Positions 22,400 to 34,857 of a stretch of 64,000 bases of DNA are shown piece by piece. The stretch is from Stenopsyche tienmushanensis (Eukaryota > Arthropoda > Insecta > Trichoptera > Stenopsychidae). Position 1 is the first letter of the stretch; the number at the start of each line of letters is the position of its first letter. The stretch spans positions 806,001 through 870,000 of the forward strand of contig WACJ01000084.1 of assembly GCA_008973525.1 (NCBI GenBank). The letters are read 5' to 3'. The position numbers were made by a program, and so were the translations under genes. The notes below the pieces were generated by a model, which saw only the letters and a list, made by a program, of their open reading frames with translations, had not been told where the DNA came from and searched no databases.

Positions 22400-24900
22400 A
22401 TATCCGTTATATAAGCTTAAAAGATCAAATCCAATGCTCATTGTTAAGAAAATTTAACAAACGTATGTTTGTAAAATGTTATATATGCGAAATACTTATT
22501 AATCTTTGCAAGGATTTATTATTTATAATTTAATAAAAAATCAGAAAGTATTAATTATTTTTTAATCTAAAAACTGATTAGTTGATTTTTTTTTTGCAAT
22601 TCTTATCTCCATTAATTAAAAACAACAAATCTAAAAAAATATAATGAAAGAATAAAATAATTACAAAAAGTCGCCAAAAATGAAACTCAATTTTAAAGAA
22701 AAATATGTACACAAAAAAACATTTTTCCTATTATTTTTTTTTAACAATATAAATTCTCAAATTATTTTTAAGGTATCCGAGAAACATTAATATGATATCG
22801 TAAATATCTATTCATAGACTATAATTACTCCCGAAAATGACTTAGATGAAACTAATGTAAATGCTAATAATGATCTAATATAGAGTTTGTAGTTAATTAA
22901 GATGTTGTTAAACTCAAGACTGAATTGTTAATGAGAAAATATTTTAATAACACCCACGCTTTTCGTAGCGAGTATCCATGCATTTAAATGCCATTAAAAC
23001 CATACTAATATTTAGAAACTATTTTTATTTTATTCTGCATTTCCTTTTATGCCGCATCTATCTAGTTTTTCAAAATAATTCATAAATAAAAAAATATATT
23101 CATAATTAATGGCCTGCCTTTAGTACATATCTTTTGTGATGGATTTTTCTAAGTTTCTAGTGATAATAGTTAAATATATGATAATCCAATTAGCAATCGA
23201 CATTTAAAACAGTGATTATTTTTAAGCAGATATTCGTATTTGAGTTTGTATATATATTGGAAGAGCTTTTGCGTGATCATGCAGTACAAAAGTGTACGCC
23301 CCGAAAAGAGTACGTTGTAAAAAAAAGCTCCAGTGTAGGAACACAAAGAGCACTTATACTGTCGCTGAAAGAACCCGCTCCTAGGCTCCTTTCATCAAAA
23401 ACACCTTTAACTCCTACACCTTCAACCCCTTCACCCATGCCTAGGGTCAGACCGCCCTCTCCATCTCCACCCTCGTCTTTTCACTCATGTACCCGTGTAA
23501 ATGGGGATGGGAGATAGATGAAACAGTGGTGGGATGTGTCGAATCAACGAAGCCCTAACTTTCAGGCCATAGAGGCTATATTCAGGGGGCTTACTAGCAT
23601 CGTGTTATATGCGAAAAATAAGGCCCTGCAAATTGAAATAATTAATTCATACAATTAGCCAACAAGATAAACGTCAGGGGTATAACTTGAGAACGTCAAT
23701 CCGGGAGCCATAAGCTCACGCAGGGGGTTGATTCATGAGAAATTTTACATCTTGTGATTGGAGTGCATCATTTGAATCTCAAATGACTCATAAAGAATAT
23801 TATAAATTCAGCCTTAATATAAATCATTTGGGAAAAAATAAATGCACAAATTCTTATTTAAATATGCAAGGATATTTTTTTTTGTGAAAAATAGTTCTTA
23901 TATGTAGATATTGTAATAGGTTAATTATAATATTAAAACTGTAGTCTTTTTTAAACTCTAGATGCCATATCCTTTAGTGTAGGGGATTTGCATGGATTTT
24001 CCCTGGAATAGAAAATTATTATGCTGTGGGTTTTCATTCGCTCCTAAATAAAATTATATTAGAATAATGATATTTAAATAAGAATATAAAGCGGGAGATG
24101 AATGAGTTGCAAAATTATAATTTTTTAAAATGTTTTTGATGTAATTTTATTTGGTATCTCATCTGCAACAATATGATGCGGAGAGTTGCAATTACCTAAT
24201 AAAGAATATTTTAAACTCCATATAGTATATAATAGGATATTTTTTCGAAATATTAAAATACTCAAATTATTATATAAATATATAATCAATGGCACATCCT
24301 ATCAAATTCGAAATTAGATATTAACTTAAAAATGCCTATTTGTAAGATATTATATTTGTCATATCTTCCATGCTCTGATTTTAAATTCATCAATTTAAAA
24401 TTAAATTTATTATTCTTAGTATGAATTTACTTATTGAACGACTTGTATTTGATGTAACATGTTATTGACAATATTACAGTAATGATTCATCAGATAAATT
24501 CACCCTTTTGAGAATAAATTTTCCTATAATAGATAAGCATACAAATATATATTCAATCCATTATGTGAAGTGTTCCGGATATTTTTCATACTGATAAATA
24601 TTTATGGGCAATATGAGCTAATGTTGGTAATATTAAATCATTCAAAGCATTTATTCCCAGCGCGCATTAACACCCACTAGTTGCTTTTCTGAATATTTTG
24701 CTTAATACTCTCCATCATCCCAATTCAATTCACCTCTTAAATAATTCAGGAGCATATCGCCGATAAGACTATATAATATTTATAAAAAATATATTCATTA
24801 ATTATTTAGCACAATTTCGAGACAGGGGATATAAAATGAACTTAGAGTAAATATTAAGGCGGCCGAGAACAATTTCTAGAGGTATTAAATTCGGGATGAA
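22400..24900. other. AT-rich non-coding DNA
   Basis: No gene is supported. The open frame at 23212-23517 encodes a Pro/Ser/Thr-rich tail of low complexity in a GC-richer patch (23260-23520). It has no recognisable domain and is probably chance. Confidence 0.5.
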
Positions 24901-25430
24901 CATCGGCTTATAGTCTGATGGCAAAATAAGTGGCGAGAAACGCATGCAACCTTTCAAGAAAAGCTACCCCTGAGGGTTCTCAGTTTGAGAACGGATGGGT
25001 CGAAAAGAGGGAGGATGCCCTCATAAATACTTTAGTTTCCCTTCGAAACGTGGGGATGGCTACACAAAAGAGTCGGTTATAGAAGCCGACGCCTCCTCCC
25101 GGCTAATATTGAATCAGCTTTTTAATAATTCGGCAAGTCAATTGATTTTTCGTCTGAAGGCAAATGTAAGAATATTGCCGAATGCTGATCTCGATAAGGA
25201 GACACTGTGTGCACAGCCCCGAACCGGAGGAGGAAAGAAATGAGATTTTTTTATATGCACGCAAAAATATTTTTATGTCGGAAGTGCCCCGGTGGTGAAA
25301 ATCAATTTATTCCGCAGACTGTTGAAAATAATTCAGACAATTCGCACATTTACACCTTACGGGAAACCAACCCCCCCGATGCGAATTCGCAGCAGATCCT
25401 CCCGCAAAGTAACGGCATATAAAATACAAA
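24900..25430. other. GC-richer non-coding block
   Basis: Composition differs from its surroundings (e.g. GAAGCCGACGCCTCCTCCC). Two overlapping frames (24995-25243, 25207-25422) cross it but share no family motif. It may be conserved non-coding DNA; this is untested. Confidence 0.35.
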
Positions 25431-28400
25431 TTTTATCATCAGTCGTTTCTCAAATATGAGAATGAGATTATGACTTATGTTCTTTCATGTCTTCAAAGCG
25501 CCGTAAAAATTTATATTTCCAATTCATAATTTACACATCGCGGCGCTTATTAATTTAATATCTGAAAACGCCAAAGATATTTCAACCTGCTGCGGGAGTT
25601 GAATTTTGCAAACGTTCGATTAAATTCAGACCCAAATAATCGGAAGCCCTTAAGTGCATTTGACATGTTTGAATAGGAAGTTTATTGGAAGCTAAATTTC
25701 AGTAGCGATTCTACAAGTTCCTGTAATTACACCATCCACATTTACAGCTTTTAGGGACAATATAAATGGACTCAAACTAATAACATAATGGGTATTAAAT
25801 TAAGCCGCTTATGCCCTAATTGTATTACGCATTAACCCACTGTGCATCTTTTTCTCTCCACAGCAAAAAAAGTATTAGGCAGCATCCCTCTATTTAATTG
25901 ATATAGCTTAATTAAAGTTTTTATATGTTTACTATACAATCCAAATTATACTCTAACAAAGAATAACAAACAATTTAATATATTATTTTTTTGGTAAATC
26001 ACGATAGGATAATTTTATTTTTGAGTCTAGAAACATTCATTAATATTACATTATTTAATCAAGGGTCGTCCTTTCTTAATATTTTGCTTTTAAAATTGAG
26101 TGCTCATTGAAAAATTCATACTTTTCTTATTTACGCGATGAGTCGAGAGATATTTGTATATTTTATAGGATGGTTTAAAGTAAATAAGTCCTATACTATT
26201 ATGAATTGCAGTTCTATTCAAACAAGAAAAACTAATCTATCAATGGCTATATCGATAATATCCAAATGTCTATGAAATATATTTTTAAAAATCCATTTCA
26301 TCCTAAGGCACTCTAAATTATAACTAAAATTATTAAACATATATAGATCCTGAATAAAAAAAATCATAAACCAAATGTTACTTCAATGACAATATTCTTT
26401 GCTCAAAAACTCAGATTTCATCTCAAGTAACTGAATATTTTCTTATTAATTATAGAATACCACTTTATGAATAATTTATACCGTCTTCGTAGAATATTAG
26501 GGGCTCGTATCGATACATATTCCGCTGTTTCTGTATTTCTGTAAAACGGGCCTAATACACAGCAGCAGGCCATTATAAACTTTGATTATTACCTTGGCAT
26601 ATAATACGCGATATGCTTCGTGTACGAGCTGTTATTCGAATTAATTCCAAAATCGATACATAATGTAATATCTGAAATATGATTTTCATGTAATTTGCGA
26701 ATTTGTGGAGAAAAATGGACTTGGATTTGTGTTTAATGTATGGGAAATTGGCTCGTTTTTGCTTGATTTTTCAACATATTTATTCAAGCCGCTACGCAAC
26801 ATTGCATTCCTAGAGCAAAATTTTGGTATATAATTCAAATTCATTACCATATTTCTTGGATCAAATAATCAGTTTAATGGATTTTTAATAAGGACAACGA
26901 TGATTCTATCGATGTTATCAATTATTTTGGAATTTTAGAGTGTATGAATTATGTATGTATGTTTAAATACTTAATATTTGTCACATATAAGATTCGATTG
27001 AAGTATCAAATTTATTTTATTATATCAATTAATTAAAGCACAATTGATACAGCAGTGATAATATGAAAACTACTTCATCTAGGAATGAGTTCTCATACTC
27101 AATCAAGACGTATTGATCGTTTTTGACAGCCGTTTTAGGCGAGCAAACACTTTAGACACTTAGACAGATTTCTCGATTAATCCACAACTTCCATGATCAG
27201 CACACGAATTGTTCACGTTCATCCCCAAATAAAACCATCGTAAAGTATGAGATTCATTCGCGAAATCATGCAGTCGTAATAAAGTATAATTATTACGACC
27301 TGAAGCTGTATTAAGAGGGAAATAAAAGAGGTTGGCATTATCTGATGAATTTGCTCGCGGCAAAGCCCCTTTCTTCTCTGGAATACTGGATATTTTACAT
27401 AACAGAATTTTACGACTAATTAATGAAGAAACTTTGTTCGGAGTAACCTTATATTAAGACATCTTTTTGGTACTTTTCAAAAGTTGCAGGAGGTAATTTA
27501 GTGCGCATCTACAAAAGATGATGTCTGACAATGCAGTTTGCAAATTACTGCCGTGGTGAGCTCAAATTACAATTTGGTTCATTCATCGGCGCCACAAATT
27601 AGCGTTTAAAGCCGGGTTTAAATCATTATAACACTGTTAAAATGTTTTATAAATCGATTTGTTTAAATTTATTTTTACAATTTCGCAGGATTTACAGAGA
27701 GAAACGTTCTAAATAAAGGCAACGAAAGTTCGTCTCGGTCAAAGCTTCGGGCGTGAAAATGTACAATTTCGTCCTTTCCGCGAAAGCTCAGTGGACTCAA
27801 AGCCGGATTATGATTAAGGAGGACTTAACCGCTCATGTGCGGCGCTATATGATGCCCTCGTCTCATTCTCCCTTTGGATCCAGATTATTGCCGATTTTAA
27901 CGCACGCCACTGGCGAATAATTAGGGTTTTTTTTAAATGTAGCATCATCGTGCAATTTACCAGGATACTAGGGTAAATTTAAAATTCAATATCACATAAT
28001 CGGCATACCATTAAATATACTTATTTTGGAGAAAATATTGCATTTTACTTGAATGAAATTGTGTCAAATCAATCGTAAAATAAATAAACAATATTAGTGA
28101 CAACTTAAAATATGCTTCTTTATTTATTTAAAGTGCGATTCAAATTATGAGACCAGTAGAAAATGGTTGGGAGGATCGCAACATCCAGCGGCCAAGACGT
28201 TTGGTCGACTCTCCCATCGTCTGTATTCTAATCTTGCACATGCGCACATTTAGTTAAAATGTTTCTACACTAATAATTTACTAATAAATCATTTGATGGA
28301 TTTTTGATGCATTTATGTCGAAATGTATCAAATAAAACTAAAAAATATCCCTCCATTACATTTCAATCAAAATATATGAATTTTTCATCGACATCACCTA

Positions 28401-29785
28401 TATCCTGTGTATCGATTCCATGCTTCCGGGAAACTGACGGATGTGAACGAGATCCCTGAAATCAAATTAATGCAGGGCTAAAACCAAAATAAAATCCAAG
28501 TAAGCGGCAACGTGTTCAAGTCCAAATTGCCGCCTTGTTTACCTAGCAGGTTATCCTTCTGCCAGTTGTAACCCACAGGAAAGGCCCAAGAAGATGTGGG
28601 GAGAAGTCTTGTTAATGTCATTAGACGGTGTTCCCGGAGGGATACATAAAATATAAAAGCTTATGATGGAGTAAACGAAACATAAAATCAACAACACATA
28701 CCTTTTGGTGGGTGGCCGAATCGAGGGGGAGGAGAGTTTTCCGCATTACCTCCCAGCCCGGGGATGAGAAATCAAATATATGAACGGAATTAAGAGGGTA
28801 TAAATGGATGTAACAAATCGATTCATGCTTTTTTATTTTATTTTATGAATCGCAAAAGGACAAAGTAAAAACATCCGAGCCGGCGTTTAGATGTTCATTT
28901 TATTTTTATCGGGCTAAAATGGAATGAACGACCCCCGTTCTAAAATATAATATCTTTGAAAGATTCTATGCTATCTTTGGATTATTGAAATATTCAGACA
29001 CTGCAGACGTCAATGGATACTAAGTGCTATTTAGAACTATGCTAAAATGCATTGTCCAAAACACAGACGCTCGGCATTATTAAATCTTCCAAATTGAAAT
29101 ACAAAAGACGTTATTATAAATTGTATCCTTTGATGAATTTCAAGTCTATTCACCTGTCTGTCTATTTAAGAAATACCCAAATTGGTTGTTGATGCCATAT
29201 AATTTCATTCGAAAATTCGAACCAACCTAAATGTATGAGTTTATTAATTTATACGCAAACTGTTATAGGCTTCAATATTATTTCATTAAAGCACAAAGCA
29301 TTTTTCTACGCTTTTAACGCTCATTCAATTTGCAACGTGTTTATCTTTACCACGTTATTTTAATTAATTGACCACATGAACACAATTTGTTGCAATTAAA
29401 TATGCGCACGCATCCAAATTGTAAACAGATTTTTATAATGATACTCACTCTCTCTCCAAATTACTTATTTTGAATAGAAGCACTTGAATAAGTAGTTGAG
29501 TGGTCCTACCTGCAACAAAAATCATTTAATTTAATCAGATAAAGATTATGGCATTATGTCAAAGAATTGATTTCTGATGTATTGATTCTTTATTAATGGA
29601 GTCAATCTGATTTATACTAATTATTTTTATTTGATTTGAAATCATTAAATAATTGCCATTAATGACTTTGAGAACGAATCATGATATTTTACAACATATA
29701 TTATTTTCAGAATTGTTTACATATGAATAGGGGAGATTAATTGTTCGTTATAACCGTGATATAAAGTATATTCGCTTTAAATACG
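25430..29785. other. Mostly AT-rich non-coding DNA; GC-richer patches at 27690-27920 and 28400-28780
   Basis: No gene, RNA gene or transposon was recognised. The patches at 27690-27920 (CGTCTCGGTCAAAGCTTCGG) and 28400-28780 (GTAAGCGGCAACGTGTTCAA) are clearly richer in GC than the flanks and have stops in all frames. The minus-strand frame at 27160-27363 has no motif. Confidence 0.45.
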
Positions 29786-29789
29786 AACA

Positions 29790-29840
29790 CAGTGTATTCT
29801 CGATTATCCGGATGCGGATTATCTGGTTTGCGGATTGTCC
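29790..29840 (+). mobile_element. pogo/Tigger-type terminal repeat, unpaired
   Basis: CAGTGTATTCTCGATTATCC is followed by repeated GCGGATTATCTGG and GCGGATTGTCC. Ends starting CAGT with CGATTATCCG(G) repeats are characteristic of pogo/Tigger transposons. No opposite end and no transposase were found nearby, so this is an isolated terminus or the edge of a decayed copy. Confidence 0.6.
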
Positions 29841-29844
29841 ATGT

Positions 29845-31640
29845 CTGATTTTTTTAAATGTTTTTTTTCTTATATGATTGTGAGACCCACACAACAAAAT
29901 GAACACAATAATAAAAAATATGGTGATACTCGAATAATGAGGCAACTCCCGAACAACTGGTGCTATATACACAGGTCAAGAAGATCAAAGAAACAAAACT
30001 CCTCAAAGCTTAACTATCAAAAACAAAAGCCTGTTCTCGTGTCTTAATTATCTTGGTTCTCAAAACAACCGGACAATGAAGTATAAGAAACCTTGTAATA
30101 CGAGGTAGATATCATAACGAGTGAAGATTGTGAAAAAGGACCCGGGGTGATAAGACTGGAAACGCATCAGGAACTCATAAAATGATGTTTTTGGTGATTG
30201 GTAAAGCAAATAAACCTTGATCTTTTAAAGAAACTCCAAATGAACCAAATTTTAGCTTAAATATTAAATTTTCCACATTATCTTGATACATTTATGAATT
30301 TTCAATATAGTTTGATGAATTTGAATGCTATTAAGCTTTTGCCGTGTGTCTTTACATTAAATTTTATATTATTAGTAATGTTTTGAAAGCTTTGATGCAA
30401 GCATAATACGCTACTTAAAATCCTTCTGGCGTAGTTCCTTCCGGCTTTCATGCTAATCGTTACTTTCACTTTCGTGAGGGTGTTAATGCAACTCTGCAAA
30501 AACATTAAGGATAATATATACAGCAAAATCTTCAAAACTTGAACGAACACTAATTACGGCAATTCCTAAAAACTTATCTTCTTTGTACGGAATAATTCCT
30601 CGCGCCCTTTTCGTTCAGATCCAGCATGTTGTATCTTTTATGTCTAATTCCTCATGTACGTGTTTTTCTTCGCAAATCATCCCCATCGTGCATTTTTGAT
30701 CACGCACCTAGGTTATGAGCTATTGAAGCCCATCTTTCAGTGGTAATATTTCACTACTTGCTCTCGTTAAAGCTAAAATACGTATATTTCGGAGTGGATA
30801 TTCTTCGCTACAAAAGCGCAACACGAATCCTTGTATTTTTATTACGGTCATAATATAAATAATAAAAAAAACTATATCGTTTTCAACGGAATCCCACAGG
30901 GAGGATAAATAATACTCCCAACCAAAGTTGAATTTCAAATTTATTCATAAAAAATCTGGTAAACCGAAGCAATAATACCTTGATATGCAAAGTATGACCT
31001 GTTCACTGCTCGAAGAAAAAACGTCATATTTTTCGACGGTTTATGATCACTATTATTCAGAGAATTTAAATTTAAAATACACATAACTCTATCTATGCTT
31101 GGGTTCTTTGCCGTATTATAAAAAATAAAATTTATTCAAATGAAATTCAAGGGAGCAATTTTTAGAAAATATGAATTTCAAGTATCATAGCCGAGCGATG
31201 AGATTCAAAACCATTTTTTATTGCATTGGCGTGATTCTATGAATATGTCTAGGAAAATAAGAATTTATGGATAATAACAATAAATTGAAAGAAACGTGAA
31301 AAAAACATTGCATTAATATATGAAGGATGATACAAAATACATTCCCATGAATGTGGGCGAATATTCCTGTGTCTGTAAATAGTCTCGCAACTAAGCGGTC
31401 CGATTCTCAACTATCTTGGGTTCAAATCAAAATACAGTGTTAAAATGATTGGCAATGGTCCCAAATAAAAGAGACTGCTAAAAGCTTGACTTAAAAATAT
31501 TTGGCTTATCGACCAATCAACACCATGTGCATCAGTCAAAGTTACCTTCTATTGGTGAAGTATTACATTTATTTTTTAGCACTATAGGTGTAAATACCGG
31601 CTTAAGAAATGGCACTTGTGTTGTCTTAATAATGTGTTGT
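29845..31640. other. AT-rich non-coding DNA
   Basis: No gene is supported. A tRNA-like patch at about 31385-31440 (CTCGCAACTAAGCGGTCCGA ... GGGTTCAAATC) may be another decayed SINE-like copy. Its match to the 19.1-kb copy is weak. Confidence 0.4.
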
Positions 31641-31663
31641 CTTAAGCTTATCGCCATAATATA

Positions 31664-32590
31664 ATGGCAATTATATTAGAAGGGGTAGTGAGTATATCGC
31701 TCGGTTCGTCTAGTGCTCCTGATATCCAATTGTTTATAAAGTTTAAGAAGAACTGCGACAAAATTGATCAAAGCGATTATAAAACAGTATTTTATGATAC
31801 TACGTCCTCAATAATTATAGAAAATATTACTGCAGAAAGGATTTTTTTGCTCAAAAACAACTTCAAATGTATGAACCTCGAGATGACTATGGAAAGTTAC
31901 TGAATCTTTTCATCATTTACTTGGGAGGAATTCCTAAAAAATAATTTTCGTTTTGGAGGCCTGCTGGTCTAAACCATACTAAATGAATGTCTAAAGCTGT
32001 GTTACTTGATTTTTTTAAATTTAAACATCAGTTTAAACTAACGGAAAAGAAAATGAAAGCAGTGAAAGATATTTGTCTTTTCACAGTCGTAATATATATA
32101 AAATACTGGTTTCAAGCCCCTGTCAGATATTCAGCACCAAGAAATGACTTACAATTATTAAAAGATCTGAAATCCTTTGAAAATATAAACCAAACAATGG
32201 CCAAAATTGTCCTGAAAAAAATACCGAACCATTTATGGTACTTGTCAGAAGAGTTGGTGTCTTTTGCATTTTTTGACGACGAACTTTCAGTTAAAGATAA
32301 GCAAAATATAGTAAATGCACTAAGAATCAAATGTGTAGAAGATTGCCCGAAAAGAAAAAGTATTGATATCGAATACATTACCAAAAAAAGCATAGAAGAC
32401 TTTGTGACTTGCAATTCTTTACGATTTTTCCAGATACTAGGTATCTCATCATAGTTTTTGAATAAAGATGTTGAAACTTGGAAAGATGACTCTGATTTTA
32501 AGGCTGCAAAGAAAATGGTTCATTTTATGTGGGTAGTGGCTGATATTGCTGAGCGTAGTGTTGTTTTAAATTGTGCATTGATTTCATATT
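31664..32590 (+). pseudogene. Broken member of a multicopy invertebrate protein family, function unknown
   Basis: Three open pieces in order make one protein. The first is 31664 to about 31860, ending ...NITAERI. The second, after a frameshift, reads KQLQMYEPRDDYGKLLNLFI and YLGGIPKK, then PAGLNHTK. The third, in the same frame past two stops (about 31941, 31981), is 31987-32454, with FKFKHQFKLTEKK, WFQAPVRYSAPRNDLQLLK, HLWYLSEELVSFAFFDDELS and SIEDFVTCNSLRFFQILGIS. After a TAG at 32452 it continues NKDVETWKDDSDFKAAKKMV to ADIAERSVVL (about 32570). I recognise the pattern (E(P/A)RD(D/E)Y, LGG.P, WYLSEEL, V.D.AER) from a family that recurs in aphids, cnidarians and other invertebrates as uncharacterised multicopy genes. 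A mobile-element link is suspected but not shown here. Confidence 0.75.
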
Positions 32591-32975
32591 AATTTATGTT
32601 GCATCATTTGCTGCTTGTTTGTCGTTTGAGTTTCTGTGGGAATGATATGAAAAGCAAAACTAAATAAGAAGCACAGTGTACATGACTTAACTTTATTGCA
32701 TTAAAATTTTGATGCATAAATCAAAAGATATGATTATATTTGATTAATATTTACCAACCCAAACATCAGTGGGGTTTTCCCTAATTTTATAAAATGTATT
32801 TATTAATATTTGGATATTTCTTTATTAGATCTCATATATTGTGAGTCACTAATATCTATAATATTTTATTGCAACCAAGTATATGTTTCACCAAGGTTAT
32901 GTAAAATTTTATTTAATGCTAAAAAACTCTATCTTCATTGGGACACATCAAAAAAGTAGCGTTAATCTTAAACAG

Positions 32976-33067
32976 GCACGTCGCAAAGCCGTTCTCGACA
33001 AATTGTCGGATTTTGCAGACGAAGACAAGCTGGCTGCTATAACGAGACCAGACGTCATCAAAGAAAG
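32976..33067 (+). other. Candidate coding exon or gene fragment, unidentified
   Basis: A 92-bp stretch near 50% GC is set in AT-rich DNA. It is preceded by a pyrimidine-poor CTTAAACAG and followed by AAAG/GTGAAG, so it could be an exon bounded by AG and GT. It reads RRKAVLDKLSDFADEDKL and AAITRPDVIKE, charged and helical-looking. Immediately downstream a different frame is acidic (GEDEEENESSSRT), so a single-base frameshift in one continuous coding fragment is an equal possibility. I do not recognise the family. It lies about 400 bp after the 31.7-32.6 kb pseudogene and could belong to the same mobile unit or be unrelated. Confidence 0.35.
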
Positions 33068-33069
33068 GT

Positions 33070-34165
33070 GAAGATGAAGAGGAAAATGAGAGTAGTTCAA
33101 GAACCGTCTGCCACTGAGGTGCAATTTCGTCTGAAAAGTCTTTTGTTGGTTTTAAGATACACATGACCTCGACCTCTCTTCCACATTTACGTAATGCGAA
33201 TCTTCTCTATGCAAATGATAAATGGCGACATCAAAAGCATGTTTTTCAAGAACATTCTACGCTGATGAACCTTGCATGTACCAAACTATTTACTATCATT
33301 CGTACGTAGAAATATGACACGACGATAGAAGGAAATTGAAAAAATATCGTAATGGCGATAGAAAATGTTTCATTTCACTCGCGAAGGATGAATCCATTTT
33401 CCTCTCGCCCATTAATCATCAGAGTGTCATTGGTACAGGAGCAGAGAGAGAAGTGAGATAAATCCTCATGCGGGTGCGAGCGAGATGACCGGATAAATAA
33501 TTGAATTTTCCAAGGAAATACCTGCGATTTAATCTACGACGACACCTTGGGATATGCGCGAAGTATGTCGTAAGTGTTCATAATTAACACTTTCACCGCG
33601 AATATGTGTGTGCACACGTGATGGACAGGAGGGAAATCTGGATGATTCAGGAAAATTGATTTGACGCACCATTAAGTTTTTCCTTCCAGACGAACGAGCA
33701 TTTAAACCTATATAATATGGCACGCTCGAAATATAACGTGTGTCAAGCAATCTGGCCGGATTTGTTAATTAATCCGAAGGAACAGGCTCCCATCTCGGCC
33801 AAATTTTCCAAATTCATTAAATTATATAGACTCTATGCGAGATTGGCTACACTACGGGGAACTCGAAACTTAAAAATATAAATTCAATTAAGAGCGAAAC
33901 GTATTTTTGCATGGGAGAACTACTTTTGAATTCTCACAGCCACCGGTACAATATTAAAGTGTTCATTAATTATTCCGAGCCATCAAATACGAACGTCATC
34001 CAGCTAAATGGATCGTCGTTCCCTGCAGACCTTATGGAAATGGGTTTTCATCATTCAGCTAGTGAATTCAATAAGTCGAAGAAAGAGAATAGTTAATGTA
34101 TCAAGAAATATCTATTTCATGCTAAAAGTAAGACTTTTACATTTTAGATTCACATTTTTACAATT
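33070..34165. other. Non-coding DNA, moderately GC-rich 33180-33800
   Basis: No gene is supported. Several overlapping short frames on both strands lack motifs. Confidence 0.45.
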
Positions 34166-34505
34166 AAGACTAACACTAAACCTACCACGACGTGTCAAAT
34201 GACTCATTTTAAACAGAATTTCTTGGAAAAAACATCACATCGCCATTTGCCTTTGCTACTTTTACTAAAAAAATACATTGAATATATATTTTAATATTTA
34301 CTCCTCTCTTGTTCATCTGTCCTAACTGCCGCAACGGGTCATTTGACCCGTGAAAAGATTCATTTAATATCATGAAGATTTATATGTGTGGCTTGTGACA
34401 CAAAACTATTGCATTAGAATTTTTTGCTATTGCATCATCTTTTTTGCTATATTGAATTATATTTGATATTGGCTGACGAATGAATAGGGAATTTCACTCT
34501 ACTCC

Positions 34506-34518
34506 AAGCAAGCAGTAA
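34506..34518 (+). repeat. Target-site duplication, left copy
   Basis: AAGCAAGCAGTAA, identical to 34845-34857. The two bracket the R1 fragment exactly. Confidence 0.85.
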
Positions 34519-34844
34519 CATGGTCCAGCAGTATGATGGAAAGCAAGAAGAACTGGGACCTTTGGCGCGACTACGTAGAAGAGATTCTGAGCGCCAAAGA
34601 GGGCAGTGAAAGAGAGAGAGATGCAGAGCGCAACAGCCTCTCCAACACTAGAATAGGGCCAACTAAAAGGCCAGACTACCTGTCCTCCTGAAGCAATGTG
34701 GAAAACAATACCAGGGGGCTAGAGAAAAACAAGGGAGGTGGTTTAGTCGGTACAATCCTACACTACCCGCGAAGGGTGTCTTGGCTTGTAAGAGCCCATC
34801 TGTGGAATACCGTGGGTGCGAAGATTCCCCTCCCACAGGAAAAA
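34519..34844 (+). mobile_element. 5'-truncated R1 insertion inside the piggyBac-like element
   Basis: This 326-bp insert encodes the extreme C-terminus of R1 ORF2 (SMMESKKNWDLWRDYVEEIL, then SAKEGSERERDAERNS) to a stop near 34688. A 3' UTR follows with GGTTTAGTCGGTACAATCCT, TCTTGGCTTGTAAG and GAAGATTCCCC, and a short A-run ends it. The UTR is a relative of that at 16255-16345. AAGCAAGCAGTAA flanks it as a perfect 13-bp direct repeat (34506-34518 and 34845-34857), the expected target-site duplication. It therefore inserted after the piggyBac-like element was in place. Confidence 0.9.
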
Positions 34845-34857
34845 AAGCAAGCAGTAA
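34845..34857 (+). repeat. Target-site duplication, right copy
   Basis: AAGCAAGCAGTAA, following the A-run at the R1 3' end. The exact left border is uncertain by a few A residues. Confidence 0.82.

Noticed and set aside
23212..23517. Proline-rich 101-residue open frame
   Set aside because: The tail is low-complexity Pro/Ser/Thr, no domain is recognisable, and the frame lies across a compositional patch with no splice context. Chance is more likely than a gene.
32112..32414. 100-residue minus-strand open frame
   Set aside because: Antisense shadow of the unknown-family pseudogene, whose plus-strand reading is strongly protein-like.
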